Source: UBA5239 sp040391785 (lineage in GTDB: Bacteria; Verrucomicrobiota; Lentisphaeria; Victivallales; Victivallaceae). Taken from it: a stretch of DNA of 64,000 nt. Numbering within the stretch: position 1 is the first letter of the stretch; every line of letters begins with the position of its first letter. The notes under the pieces are model-generated. The model worked only from the letters and a program-made list of their open reading frames with translations, made no database searches and was not told where the DNA came from. This document shows, piece after piece, positions 50,625-59,003 of the stretch. The DNA lies in contig JBEBXH010000015.1 of the NCBI GenBank assembly GCA_040391785.1, positions 19,411 through 83,410 on the forward strand. Reading direction: 5' to 3'. A program made the translations under genes and the position numbers.

Positions 50625-51743
50625 TCAAAAATGAGGTATACCCGCCGGAACGCAGGAGTCGCGGACGACCAGCTCCGAACGCACGGGATTGTAAAGCGGA
50701 GTTTTTTCCCAATCCATTTCGGTAATCAGCCGGATCAATCCGCCGACCGCATTGCGGACCGGCTGCCGGATGATGGTCACCGCCGGGGAGTAAGCACGGA
50801 TTTCCGGCAGGTCGTCGCAGGAAATGAGCGAAAGCTCCCCGGGAATCTTGATCCTCTGCAAGGAAATGGCCCGCTCGACCAGCGAAAACCAGATACCGTC
50901 CGCAATCACCAGCGCCGTCGGCCGCGATTCCGGCGAATCAAACATTTCAGCAATGATCTCCTGGACAGCCAGACTGTCATATTCGGCTTCCCGGATCAAC
51001 GGCGTATCGCCCGCACCGCTCACCGCCTCGCGAAAAGCGTTCTGACGCACTTCCGAGTAGCTGCCCGGATAGGACGGCGGGGCGATCATCGCAATCCGCC
51101 GGTGCCCCAGCTGCCGCAGATATTCGACTGCCTTGGCAATTCCTTCCGCATGATCGATATACACGTAACGGAGAAGCGAATTATTCAGTCGCCGCCCGAA
51201 ACACACCACCCGCTCGCCGGGGCTCCGGTAATTTTCCAGAAAACTGTTGCAGTGCCGGGAAAACGGCAGCACCAGAAATACGGCATTGGCCGAGGATGAC
51301 TCAAAGGGATCATGCACTTCATCGGCAAAATTCAGAAACCGGAACTCGAGTTTTACTGGAATCCGGGCTTCCTGAATCGAATATTTCAGGTCGCGGATAA
51401 TCTCAAGCGCCTGAAAGTTATGTTCGAAGTTCGGCGGCGTATCGACCAGCACCACCAGCCGCAGCGTTTCGTTCGTCTTCGCGTCGCCGTAACCCGGATT
51501 GAATACCACCATGGTTCCCTTGCCGGGGATCTTGGCCACCAGCTTGTTTTCCACCAGAAGGTCCAGCGCTTTGCGCACCGACCAGCGGCTGATTTTGTAT
51601 TTCCGGGAAAGCTCGAATTCGCCGTCCAGGCAATCCCCCGGGCTCAACCGGCCGCAAACGATGTCATTGCGAATTTCCGCAACCATGGTGCCATAAGCCG
51701 TGGCGGCGCATTTTTCCAGACAGGCCGGGGCTGTTTTGCTCAT
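50625..51743 (-). CDS. GntR-type DNA-binding, LacI-type sensor regulator
   Basis: 372 residues with the same architecture as the regulator at 41653: a GntR winged helix (GTMVAEIRNDIVCGRLSPGD, YKISRWSVRKALDLL) and a LacI/GalR-like ligand-binding domain (LRLVVLVDTPPNFE, LGHRRIAMIAPPSYPGSY, KIPGELSLISCDDLPEI, VIRQPVRNAVGG). The ATG at 51743 has AGAGAG 4 bases upstream; the ATG at 51770 has no ribosome site. It lies 76 bases past the secreted GH gene and has its own strong promoter. Probably it represses the pseudopilin E operon through the palindrome at 54186. Confidence 0.91.
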   Translation of the reverse strand: MSKTAPACLEKCAATAYGTMVAEIRNDIVCGRLSPGDCLDGEFELSRKYKISRWSVRKALDLLVENKLVAKIPGKGTMVVFNPGYGDAKTNETLRLVVLVDTPPNFEHNFQALEIIRDLKYSIQEARIPVKLEFRFLNFADEVHDPFESSSANAVFLVLPFSRHCNSFLENYRSPGERVVCFGRRLNNSLLRYVYIDHAEGIAKAVEYLRQLGHRRIAMIAPPSYPGSYSEVRQNAFREAVSGAGDTPLIREAEYDSLAVQEIIAEMFDSPESRPTALVIADGIWFSLVERAISLQRIKIPGELSLISCDDLPEIRAYSPAVTIIRQPVRNAVGGLIRLITEMDWEKTPLYNPVRSELVVRDSCVPAGIPHF

Positions 51744-51783
51744 TTTTCTCTCTGTTTCAATTGTAATCATGATATCAGCTGAA

Positions 51784-51812
51784 AATATAACTTTCTACGT
51801 GGTGTTTGTCAA
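51784..51812 (-). promoter_or_regulatory. Promoter for the GntR/LacI regulator gene
   Basis: Minus strand TTGACA (51807-51812), 17-base spacer, TATATT (51784-51789), located between the secreted GH gene and the regulator. It implies that the regulator is expressed independently of the pseudopilin E operon. Confidence 0.65.
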
Positions 51813-51819
51813 GTTGTCC

Positions 51820-53475
51820 TTACTTTTTCCCATAGTCCGCCGGGGTGATTTCCGGCGTGCCGTTCGTCAGGAAAAATCCGTGGATCACCGGGCCCTGACG
51901 GTCTTTCCACGCCTCCAGATTTTCGAAACGGATCCGGTTCTCCCCCGCCGGCAGCTCCATTTGCAGTGGCAACGTCGCCATATTGAACCGGTAGCTGGAG
52001 TATCCACGGGCCCAGCCCTCCGGCCCCGGAGCGGTCGGTTCCGAAGCCTCCAGTTTCAATGTACCGGCCCGCCGGCCATTGACGATTACCGCCAGCTCCG
52101 CCGTTCGCTTTTTCGGCATATAGAACCGGAAGTACATCACCGCACCGGGCATGGCCTTCTCCAACTTGATGCGGTACTCCAGGAAGCCGCCGGATTTAAG
52201 TCCCCAGAGACTGTCGCGCTCGCGGTGAAATGTCAGCATATCGGTCCCCGGTGTGCATTCCCAGTACCACACCCCTTCCTGCCACGCCCAGGAACCGTCC
52301 TTGCCGAGGGCGACGCCCTGTTCGTTCACCGTATGCGGACGGTCGTTCCAGGCCATCTGGTATTCGGGATAATCGCTGTTTTTGGTTTTGAGCTTCATCA
52401 GCCCGGCGTGCAGCAGCGGCAGTTTCTGGTTAATCGCCGGAAGCCGGGAAACAAACTCCTCCGTGATTTTACCGTCAAACCCGAGAATCCCCCAGTCATT
52501 GGTACCGAACGGATGAAACCGGTAATAAGATGTGCCGACAATGAACGGCTGCGCCGCCGCGGTTGAGGCAAAAATATCGTATCCCGCCGCCCGCTGATAC
52601 GATTTCTCCACGAAAATACCGGGCGCGATGAACGCCGGCCGGGGCGATTTCTCCTTTGAACCAAACGCAAATTCACCGATTAAAATGGGGCGCCCGGTAA
52701 TCTCGTAGATCTTCCGGTATGCCGCCACATTCGGCCGCAACTCATATTCGTTGAAGCTCAGCACATCGAAATATTTCGCCCGAACCTTCAGGATCTTCTC
52801 CGAAACGTTAGGCGATTCCTGCCGGTTGCCGAGCAGAATGTGGTGTTTGTCGTATTTGCGGATGGCGGCAATGGATACCTGATAATACTGATGCTGAAAT
52901 GCTTCATCATTTGGCAAATGCTCCTCGTTGTCCAGATACCAGCCAATGATACTCGGATCATCGGCCATCGGCGCGACAATCCGTTTGGCATAAGCATCGC
53001 ACCACAGGGCAAATTCCGGACTGAAAACATCGGGGACATTGTACTTCGGATGCTGCGGAATTTTCGGTCCGTGCCAGTTGCCCCGCGCGGCGCGCCACCA
53101 AACCAGGCAGGGGGTGGAGGGAAGCCGGTCATTGCAGTTCCCCTTCCAGGCCGCTGCATTGGTGAAGCCCCAGCTTTTCAGCAATCCGGCATAGTCGGCG
53201 GCGGAGGGCGACTCCTTCTCATAGCGGTCAAATGCCGCCTGATATTTCTCGGTCCCCTTCGGCGTCCAGACGATATCGTAGCCCGGACAGTCGGTCACGC
53301 CGATCGAATACATCAGCCGCCCCTCCGGGGTAATGAACCACCAGACATCATCGATTTTCTCCACCCGGTAAAATCCGGTCGCCTTGCGCTGCACCGTGGC
53401 AGGGTCCGTAGGAGCCGCCGCAGCCACCAATGCCGATATCATCGCAAAAATAAAACTTAACCTGAAAAACTTCAT
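51820..53475 (-). CDS. Secreted GH-A clan glycoside hydrolase, agarase-like
   Basis: 551 residues with a signal peptide (ending VAAAAP). The N-terminal FYRVEKIDDVWWFITPEGRLMYSIGV segment (quoted in part: WWFITPEGRLMYSIGV) is the opening of agarase-type GH-A enzymes such as GH50. Catalytic candidates are Glu184 in IGWYLDNEEH (acid/base) and Glu268 in RPILIGEFAF (nucleophile), 84 residues apart as expected for clan GH-A. A C-terminal beta-sandwich (about 420-545, ELAVIVNGRRAGTLKL) is probably carbohydrate-binding. It lies 15 bases after pseudopilin E. The substrate cannot be fixed from sequence; a galactan or related gut glycan is possible. Confidence 0.87.
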   Translation of the reverse strand: MKFFRLSFIFAMISALVAAAAPTDPATVQRKATGFYRVEKIDDVWWFITPEGRLMYSIGVTDCPGYDIVWTPKGTEKYQAAFDRYEKESPSAADYAGLLKSWGFTNAAAWKGNCNDRLPSTPCLVWWRAARGNWHGPKIPQHPKYNVPDVFSPEFALWCDAYAKRIVAPMADDPSIIGWYLDNEEHLPNDEAFQHQYYQVSIAAIRKYDKHHILLGNRQESPNVSEKILKVRAKYFDVLSFNEYELRPNVAAYRKIYEITGRPILIGEFAFGSKEKSPRPAFIAPGIFVEKSYQRAAGYDIFASTAAAQPFIVGTSYYRFHPFGTNDWGILGFDGKITEEFVSRLPAINQKLPLLHAGLMKLKTKNSDYPEYQMAWNDRPHTVNEQGVALGKDGSWAWQEGVWYWECTPGTDMLTFHRERDSLWGLKSGGFLEYRIKLEKAMPGAVMYFRFYMPKKRTAELAVIVNGRRAGTLKLEASEPTAPGPEGWARGYSSYRFNMATLPLQMELPAGENRIRFENLEAWKDRQGPVIHGFFLTNGTPEITPADYGKK

Positions 53476-53490
53476 GAAAAACCATCCCTT

Positions 53491-54141
53491 TTATTGAAAA
53501 TTCACCATAATTTTATTGACGTCACCCCAGACCCAGGTACGCGACTGCATTTTATCCACATGTCCATCGCAATAAAGGATATTGGCCATGAAATTGTGGT
53601 AAATCGCCAGCCTGTATGCGGAATCGTTGTGGTTGAAAATATAGGTCCCGCGACTCTGGGCATAACCGCTTATCTGATTTTCCAGCAGCAGCGCGGTACC
53701 GCTGGCATTCCGCTTGATATCGGTCCATTTCAAGCCGCGGAGACTGTTGTTGATGCCATACGAGCTGAAAAAAGATCCGTTGAAGTCGTAAGCACTGGCG
53801 TTCCGGGATATCCGGATATCATCGGCAGCGCGCGGACAATAAAACAGCTGCCACATGGAAAGGTTCCGTTTTTTATCGAAAACATTACCCTCGCGGACAA
53901 TGAAATGCTCCCAGATGTATTGATAACCCGGCGGGTCCGTATACTGCGGAAGCGCTTCATTGAAGCTGTCCCGGTAAGCAAAAAGCAAAAACCCGATCTG
54001 CTTCTGTTTATTGATGCATGTAGTCGCGTGGGCCGCATCCCGGGCCTTCGCCAGCGCCGGCAACAGCATAGCCGCCAGAATCGCAATGATCGCAATCACA
54101 ACCAACAATTCTATAAGTGTAAATTTATTTCGCCATTTCAT
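53491..54141 (-). CDS. Prepilin-like protein E
   Basis: 216 residues: leader MKWRNK, then FTLIELLVVIAIIAILAAMLLPALAKA, and a perfect H-X9-DG (HNFMANILYCDGHV). The residue before Phe is Lys. The gene is first in an operon with the secreted GH-A enzyme and is driven by a near-perfect sigma-70 promoter overlapped by a palindrome. AGGAG-type sequence (TCAGGAGATATGA) precedes the ATG. As with copies A and D, a sugar regulator lies in the same locus. Confidence 0.92.
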   Translation of the reverse strand: MKWRNKFTLIELLVVIAIIAILAAMLLPALAKARDAAHATTCINKQKQIGFLLFAYRDSFNEALPQYTDPPGYQYIWEHFIVREGNVFDKKRNLSMWQLFYCPRAADDIRISRNASAYDFNGSFFSSYGINNSLRGLKWTDIKRNASGTALLLENQISGYAQSRGTYIFNHNDSAYRLAIYHNFMANILYCDGHVDKMQSRTWVWGDVNKIMVNFQ

Positions 54142-54176
54142 ATCATATCTCCTGAATTTGGTTTGTCAGTAATATT

Positions 54177-54205
54177 ATTATAACAGACATGTCCGTACAT
54201 GTCAA
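54177..54205 (-). promoter_or_regulatory. Consensus promoter with palindromic operator for pseudopilin E
   Basis: Minus strand TTGACA (54200-54205), 17-base spacer, TATAAT (54177-54182), a full sigma-70 consensus. The palindrome GACATGTACGGACATGTC (54186-54203) overlaps the -35 and spacer, so a bound repressor would block polymerase. The GntR/LacI regulator at 50625 is the obvious candidate. Confidence 0.82.
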
Positions 54206-54210
54206 TAGCA

Positions 54211-54241
54211 AAATAAAAAAAAGTCCGGAAAATTACCGGAC
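54211..54241 (-). terminator. Rho-independent terminator upstream of pseudopilin E
   Basis: Minus strand GTCCGG, loop TAATTTT, CCGGAC, then a run of T broken by one A. It lies 180 bases past the V4R gene stop and just before the pseudopilin E promoter, so it insulates the two transcripts. Confidence 0.9.
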
Positions 54242-54291
54242 AGCGTCTCCCGGCCATTTCATCTCATATGCAAGTTTTTCAGGGGGGGAAT

Positions 54292-54401
54292 GCGAGGAAC
54301 TGCGCGTTCCTCGCGTCCGGTGGCTGCCGCCCCGGAACCCTGCTGGAAATGTTTCCTCCAGCGTTGGTGCAGGGAGCGCGAGAGGGCGCGGAGCCGCCCT
54401 C
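54292..54401 (-). ncRNA. Candidate structured RNA in the 3' region of the V4R gene
   Basis: Three consecutive GC-rich hairpins fill this stretch. The first is GCGAGGAAC/GTTCCTCGC (9-bp perfect stem, 54292-54314). The second is CCCTGC/GCAGGG (54338-54374), enclosing GCTGGA/TCCAGC and GGAAA/TTTCC. The third is GAGGGCG/CGCCCTC (54382-54401). The terminator follows downstream on the minus strand. It could be a processed 3' UTR RNA or a dispersed structured repeat. Confidence 0.45.
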
Positions 54402-54421
54402 ACATTGAGAAAGCTGCCGGT

Positions 54422-54949
54422 TTATTTGAGCATTTTTACTTCGAAGCGGCAGATGCGGTCGCCGGAGCACCAGCAGTCGATTTCCCGCACGGTGAATTCT
54501 TTGCCCGTGAAGCCCAACAGGATGCCTGCAAGTAGACCTTCGTCGTACGTGCAAATGGTCTCGTTGTTGTTCGGGAGTCCGGAACAATCGAGGTCCTCGG
54601 CGACGGTGAAGACAAATTCGTTGCGCTCCATATTGGCGCTTTCCACCCGGAAAATGCCGATTTTCAGCATCAGGAACAGTTCTTCGATTTTGGCCATCAA
54701 CTCATTGAAGCTTTTGCATTCGGCCAGATTCGCCCGGAAAAACTCCTGTCCGCTTTTTTTACCCGCGAGGTAAAAGACGCGGTCGGCTACCTGCAGCCCA
54801 TAGTCGCGAATCAAAACATCGCGAACTGTAAACTGCATCAAACGGTACACTGCTACGGACATGTTGTTCCCAAGCGTGGGACGTCCGTCCTCGATATCTC
54901 CAATCATGCACCAGTCAAATTGGAGATCATCTCGATTCTCACTGAACAT
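54422..54949 (-). CDS. V4R-domain protein
   Basis: 175 residues forming a single V4R (4-vinyl reductase) domain. The C-terminal cysteine motif is plain: Cys122, Cys133, then the EIDCWCSGDRICRFEV segment (Cys159, Cys161, Cys167), with the DEGLLAGILLGFTGKEFTV helix-strand before it. V4R domains bind small hydrophobic or aromatic molecules, sometimes with zinc, and occur in chlorophyll biosynthesis and in sensors such as XylR/DmpR. Here it stands alone without an output domain. AAGGAGG precedes the ATG. It is transcribed on its own, with a long structured 3' region. Confidence 0.85.
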   Translation of the reverse strand: MFSENRDDLQFDWCMIGDIEDGRPTLGNNMSVAVYRLMQFTVRDVLIRDYGLQVADRVFYLAGKKSGQEFFRANLAECKSFNELMAKIEELFLMLKIGIFRVESANMERNEFVFTVAEDLDCSGLPNNNETICTYDEGLLAGILLGFTGKEFTVREIDCWCSGDRICRFEVKMLK

Positions 54950-55047
54950 AATTCACCTCCTTATCCACTATACGCGTGAATTCCTAACTATAAAAGTATC
55001 ATCATATTTGTATCTTTCAAATTTCAGTTGGCTGTAATATGAAAAAA

Positions 55048-56448
55048 TCAAATGTATTTACGCAGTTCTTCGCGATCGTCGAAGTGAATTTTGAGGCCGT
55101 TGACTTCCTGATAGTTTTCGTGACCTTTGCCGGCGATAAGTATAATATCGCCGGGACACGAGAGCTTTACGGCATGCTCGATGGCTTTGGCGCGGTCGGG
55201 TTCGGTCGTGGCGGCCGGACAGCCTTTCAGGATATCGTTGATGATATCCGCCGGGGTCTCGTCGCGAGGGTTGTCGTTGGTGACGATGACCAAATCGGAC
55301 AGTCGGGCGGCGATTTCGCCCATCAGCGGGCGCTTGCCGCGGTCGCGGTGCCCGCCGCAGCCGAAAACGGTGATGAGCCTGCCGGAAACGATCTTTTTCA
55401 GCAGTTTCAACACGCTTTCCAGGGCATCCGGCGTGTGGGCGTAGTCCACGTAAAAATGAGCGCCGTTGATCTCAAAATGCTCCAGCCGGCCGTCGACCCG
55501 GATATTGCAGACGGACCTCGCCGCTTTGAGGGGGGAAATACCTTTCCGCTCGGCGGCCACCAGCACGCCGGTGAGGTTGTAGATATTGTGCTCGCCCGGC
55601 AGGCGGCATTCGATCCGGTCGTCATTCAGCATAAAGGTACTGCCGGCGGCGTTCAGCTCGATATCGCTGATCCGGAAATGGGCATCCGGCGAAGTGCCGA
55701 ACGTCGTGACGCCGGGAACTTCCGCCGCCAGGCGCGCGCCGTAGGGATCATCGATATTGGCGATTTTGTGCCTGGCGTTATAATCGGTGAACAGCGTTTT
55801 TTTCGCCTGAAAATAGTTTTCCATGGTCAGGTGATAGTCTAAGTGGTCCTGCGTCAGGTTGGTGAAAAGCGCGATGTCGATACGGGGGTGGCCGAAGCGG
55901 TGCTGGCTCAGGCCGTGGCTGGAAGCCTCCATGACCACATCGGTACAGCCGGCGTCAGCCATCTTTTTGAACAGCAACTGCAGTTCATCGGCGGCGGGAG
56001 TGGTCCGGGCCGCTTCGCATTCGTAAGCGCCAAAGGCATATTTGATGGTGGAGATCAGCCCGCAGGGATGCCCGGCGGCGCTCAGTATTCCGCGCAGCAA
56101 ATATGCCGAAGTGGTTTTGCCGTTGGTCCCGGTGATGCAGTGCAGTCTGAATTTGCTCGCGGGAAAACCGTAAAATTGCTCACACATCAGCGCATAGGCC
56201 AGATAGGTATCCAGTACCTTGGTTGCATAGATATTTTTCGGAATGGGAACATCGCGGCTGTAGACGATTGCGATGGCGCCATTGCGTACAGCCTGGTCGA
56301 TATATTCGTGCCCATCGACTTGAGCTCCGGGGATGGCCACGAACACAAATCCGGGTTTGACCTGGCGTGAATCATTGGTGATCCCGGTAGGGAGCAGCTT
56401 CCAGATAGCCGGAAACTTCACACCATCACTGAAGCACGGCTGAATCAT
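55048..56448 (-). CDS. murE: UDP-N-acetylmuramoyl-tripeptide synthetase, meso-DAP adding
   Basis: 466 residues. DSRQVKPGFVFVAIPGAQVDGHEYI is the N-terminal uridine-binding region (quoted in part: DSRQVKPGFVFVAIPG). The ATP loop is TGTNGKTT (106-113), YHLTMENYF lies in the central domain, and the C-terminal DNPR motif (TNDNPRDETP) specifies meso-diaminopimelate. MurE adds DAP to UDP-MurNAc-L-Ala-D-Glu in the cytoplasm, so this organism makes DAP-type peptidoglycan. Its start overlaps the end of the UDP-xylose synthase gene by 23 bases. It is isolated from the usual division and cell-wall cluster. Confidence 0.95.
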   Translation of the reverse strand: MIQPCFSDGVKFPAIWKLLPTGITNDSRQVKPGFVFVAIPGAQVDGHEYIDQAVRNGAIAIVYSRDVPIPKNIYATKVLDTYLAYALMCEQFYGFPASKFRLHCITGTNGKTTSAYLLRGILSAAGHPCGLISTIKYAFGAYECEAARTTPAADELQLLFKKMADAGCTDVVMEASSHGLSQHRFGHPRIDIALFTNLTQDHLDYHLTMENYFQAKKTLFTDYNARHKIANIDDPYGARLAAEVPGVTTFGTSPDAHFRISDIELNAAGSTFMLNDDRIECRLPGEHNIYNLTGVLVAAERKGISPLKAARSVCNIRVDGRLEHFEINGAHFYVDYAHTPDALESVLKLLKKIVSGRLITVFGCGGHRDRGKRPLMGEIAARLSDLVIVTNDNPRDETPADIINDILKGCPAATTEPDRAKAIEHAVKLSCPGDIILIAGKGHENYQEVNGLKIHFDDREELRKYI

Positions 56449-57394
56449 GATCGCCCTTCAGGTAGGCATCGAAATAACGGATGGTTTTTTCGAGCCCGTC
56501 GCGCAGATTGATGGTCGGCTCCCAGCCCAGCGTCTGGCGGGCGCGGGTGATGTCCGGGCGGCGCTTCACCGGGTCGTCGGCCGGGAGTTCCTTGAACACC
56601 AGCTTGGATTTGGAGCCGGTCAGTTCCAGAATCAGCTGTGCCAGCTCGAGCATGGTGAATTCGCCGGGATTGCCGAGGTTGATCGGGCCGGTCACTTCGT
56701 CGGGGGTATTCATCATGCGGACCAGCCCTTCGATCAGGTCCGCCACATAACAGAAACTGCGGGTCTGTTCGCCGCTGCCGTAAATGGTGATGTCCTCGCC
56801 TTTCAGCGCCTGAACGATGAAATTGCTGACCACCCGGCCATCATCGGGACGCATCCGCGGCCCATAGGTGTTGAAAATCCGCACCACCTTGATTTTGGTA
56901 TTCAGCTGGCGGTGATAGTCGAAAAACAGCGTTTCGGCGCAGCGCTTGCCCTCGTCGTAACAGCTCCGGATGCCGATGGGGTTCACATTGCCCCAGTAGG
57001 TCTCGGTCTGCGGGTGTTCGAGGGGATCGCCGTAAACTTCGGAGGTCGAGGCTTGCAGGATCGGAATCCGCAGCCGTTTGGCGATGCCGAGCATATTGAC
57101 CGCGCCGATGATACAGGTCTTGGTCGTCTGGACCGGGTCCCACTGGTAATGAACCGGCGAGGCGGGGCAGGCGAGGTTGTAAATGGCATTGACCTCCGCA
57201 TACAGCGGCCAGGTGATATCGTGCCGGATCAGCTCGAAATTCGGGTGGTTCATCAGGTGCCGGATATTGTCTTTGGAACCGGTGAAAAAATTATCCACGC
57301 AAATGACGTCGTGATCGTCTTTCAGCAAGCGTTCGCACAGATGCGAACCGATGAAACCGCTGCCGCCGGTGACTAGTATTGTTTTTCTCGACAT
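56426..57394 (-). CDS. UDP-glucuronate decarboxylase (UDP-xylose synthase)
   Basis: 322 residues of the extended SDR family. The NAD motif is TGGSGFIGSHL near the N-terminus, FELIRHDIT, the active-site serine/tyrosine context is STSEVYGDPL with SCYDEGKRCAE (YxxxK), then VVRIFNTYGPRM and RSFCYVADLIEGL. These match UXS enzymes, which convert UDP-glucuronate to UDP-xylose, a donor for surface glycans. AGGGAG precedes the ATG. It follows the lipoprotein gene by 19 bases and overlaps murE, so envelope precursor synthesis is grouped here. Confidence 0.93.
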   Translation of the reverse strand: MSRKTILVTGGSGFIGSHLCERLLKDDHDVICVDNFFTGSKDNIRHLMNHPNFELIRHDITWPLYAEVNAIYNLACPASPVHYQWDPVQTTKTCIIGAVNMLGIAKRLRIPILQASTSEVYGDPLEHPQTETYWGNVNPIGIRSCYDEGKRCAETLFFDYHRQLNTKIKVVRIFNTYGPRMRPDDGRVVSNFIVQALKGEDITIYGSGEQTRSFCYVADLIEGLVRMMNTPDEVTGPINLGNPGEFTMLELAQLILELTGSKSKLVFKELPADDPVKRRPDITRARQTLGWEPTINLRDGLEKTIRYFDAYLKGDHDSAVLQ

Positions 57395-57413
57395 GACGGG
57401 CTCCCTGTTATGC

Positions 57414-57986
57414 CTAATCGTTGATATTCATGATCATTTCGACCTGAGTGCCGCTGAAAATCACCCGGTAGGTCATATTTTTTTCCAGGAAATAAACCCA
57501 GGTGCTGTTCAGCTGGTCCGGCGTGCGGAAAGCGGGCGGCGGACCGCAGGCCATTTTGGCTTCCGCGCGGGTCATGCCGCGGATAATCACGCCGCGCTCG
57601 ATGGCGTCGAGGAATTCCGGCTCCATATCCTTGGTGAGCTCAGCCTTGCTTTTCAGCGTGAAAACCTGGCGGATGTAGTCCTGAATCGGCAACATCATCA
57701 TATTGCGGTCATATTTGATCGTGTACTGATTGCCGCCGGTATCCTTGAACACGATTTTGCATTCATCGGCTTCCACCACTTCGATCTCGGTGCCGAAGCG
57801 GATGAAACGGCCGCCTTTCTGGTAATTGACGCTGGAAATATCATTGGGGTCCTGATACCAGATGTTGCAGCCGAGGTATACTTTGCCGTCGACCGGCTGC
57901 TGCAACGCTTCCGCCACCGAAACAATCCGGGCACAGCCGCTCGCAAGCAACGCCAGTCCCAAAGCGATTATGGATCTGATTATCAT
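57414..57986 (-). CDS. Lipoprotein with a BamE/SmpA-like C-terminal segment
   Basis: 190 residues with a lipobox (LLASGC), so lipid-anchored. The N-terminal half is an all-beta domain (GRFIRFGTEIEVVEADECKIVFK, in part). The C-terminal half, RGMTRAEAKMACGPPPAFR with TWVYFLEKNMTYRVIFSG, has the 'GMT..EV...LG.P' layout of BamE/SmpA-OmlA domains. A role in outer membrane assembly is possible but not shown. AAAGGTGA precedes the ATG. First gene of the operon leading to UDP-xylose synthase and murE. Confidence 0.8.
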   Translation of the reverse strand: MIIRSIIALGLALLASGCARIVSVAEALQQPVDGKVYLGCNIWYQDPNDISSVNYQKGGRFIRFGTEIEVVEADECKIVFKDTGGNQYTIKYDRNMMMLPIQDYIRQVFTLKSKAELTKDMEPEFLDAIERGVIIRGMTRAEAKMACGPPPAFRTPDQLNSTWVYFLEKNMTYRVIFSGTQVEMIMNIND

Positions 57987-58091
57987 AGTTATTCACCTTT
58001 GCATGTTTGTATTTCCAGTAAGTTAGCACGAGGGGGGCGAATTAACAAGTTCGCAGGCAAAAAATTTCGCGATTTGGGATGATTCGCAATT

Positions 58092-58192
58092 TTATGGACA
58101 TTATGGACCTTATGGACGCGATGGACCTCATGGACAATTAAAACTGAGCGAAAGCCCCGTCCATAATGTCCATCGCGTCCATAATGTCCATG
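58092..58192. repeat. 9-bp periodic repeats forming a long palindrome
   Basis: The left arm (58092-58135) is five units of NNATGGACN. The right arm (58159-58192) is four units of the inverse, GTCCATNNN. The two arms are largely complementary over more than 30 bases with a 23-base loop. It lies in the 294-base gap 57987-58280 between divergent genes; the rest of that gap is AT-rich without a clear gene. It may act as a dispersed repeat or a boundary element. Confidence 0.85.
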
Positions 58193-58280
58193 TTTTGACA
58201 AAATTTTGTTTATTCCAGCTTTGCAATTTGCCGAACCCGGCAGTATTTTCAGTAAAGCACTAATAATTATATGATGAAGA

Positions 58281-58934
58281 ATGATTAAAAATTCGTTACT
58301 TTTGGGATTCTGCGCAATTACGATGCTCCTGACTCCGGGCTGCTTTTTCACCCGGTTCGGAGAAACCATCTACTCGATCGGTGTTACCGAATATTATGCC
58401 GATGGTTCGTCGATCAAAGATGATATCATATATCGTGTGGATGACACCTGCTATATTTATGTGCGGGAAATCGCCGTCGAGTATTCGCCGGGGTGGTTTG
58501 CAGTTGCGATGCATCCTCTCATAACTTGCAGCAGGTTTGATTTTCGAGGAAATTCAGGGCGGTATGTATTAATTTCTTTGACTTCTGATGCTGCTAAGTA
58601 TTTACTTGCAGAGGAATCGGACAAGGAGGGCTGGCTGCGCGGTTCCTGGGGGGATATCTGTATCGAGCCTGTCGATCTTTCGCAAGCTGAATTACTACCT
58701 GTGAGACGATATTTTCTTGCTCCTATGATAGTACCGGATTGTGGTGGGGAAAAGCTCACGGAAGGCATATACGTCAGAAGCGAAAAAACGGGAGCCAGCT
58801 GGCTTCTTGCCCCCTTAATGGTCGTGGGGTTCGCGGTGGATGTTCCTGTTTTTGTCGCGAGTGCCGGTGTAACCATTGCGCTTGCACCGGTTGTGATACC
58901 AATTGCTTTGATTGGAAAAGCATTTGGCATGTGA
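58281..58934 (+). CDS. Lipoprotein of unknown function
   Basis: 217 residues with a lipobox (MLLTPGC) after a short signal. The middle domain is beta-rich with aromatic residues (YSIGVTEYYADGSS, DDTCYIYVREIAVEYSPGWF). A long hydrophobic C-terminus (APLMVVGFAVDVPVFVASAG, then further small residues) could insert in a membrane or pack as a helix hairpin. No strong ribosome site is visible before the ATG. GC is lower than in the genes to the left. The next gene begins 69 bases on. No family recognised. Confidence 0.75.
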   Translation: MIKNSLLLGFCAITMLLTPGCFFTRFGETIYSIGVTEYYADGSSIKDDIIYRVDDTCYIYVREIAVEYSPGWFAVAMHPLITCSRFDFRGNSGRYVLISLTSDAAKYLLAEESDKEGWLRGSWGDICIEPVDLSQAELLPVRRYFLAPMIVPDCGGEKLTEGIYVRSEKTGASWLLAPLMVVGFAVDVPVFVASAGVTIALAPVVIPIALIGKAFGM

Positions 58935-59003
58935 AAATATATCGGTTATATTACGATATCAATAATCTATTATCCAAAAAATGAAGTTCAGGAGGTTGGG
59001 ATA

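Noticed and set aside
54279..54587. 102-codon minus-strand frame over the hairpin region
   Set aside because: It overlaps the V4R gene in another frame and encodes an Arg/His/Pro-rich product typical of shadow frames; the hairpins explain the sequence better.
58092..58192. Possible CRISPR array
   Set aside because: The repeats are only 9 bases, have no spacers and are inverted in the second half; no cas genes are present.
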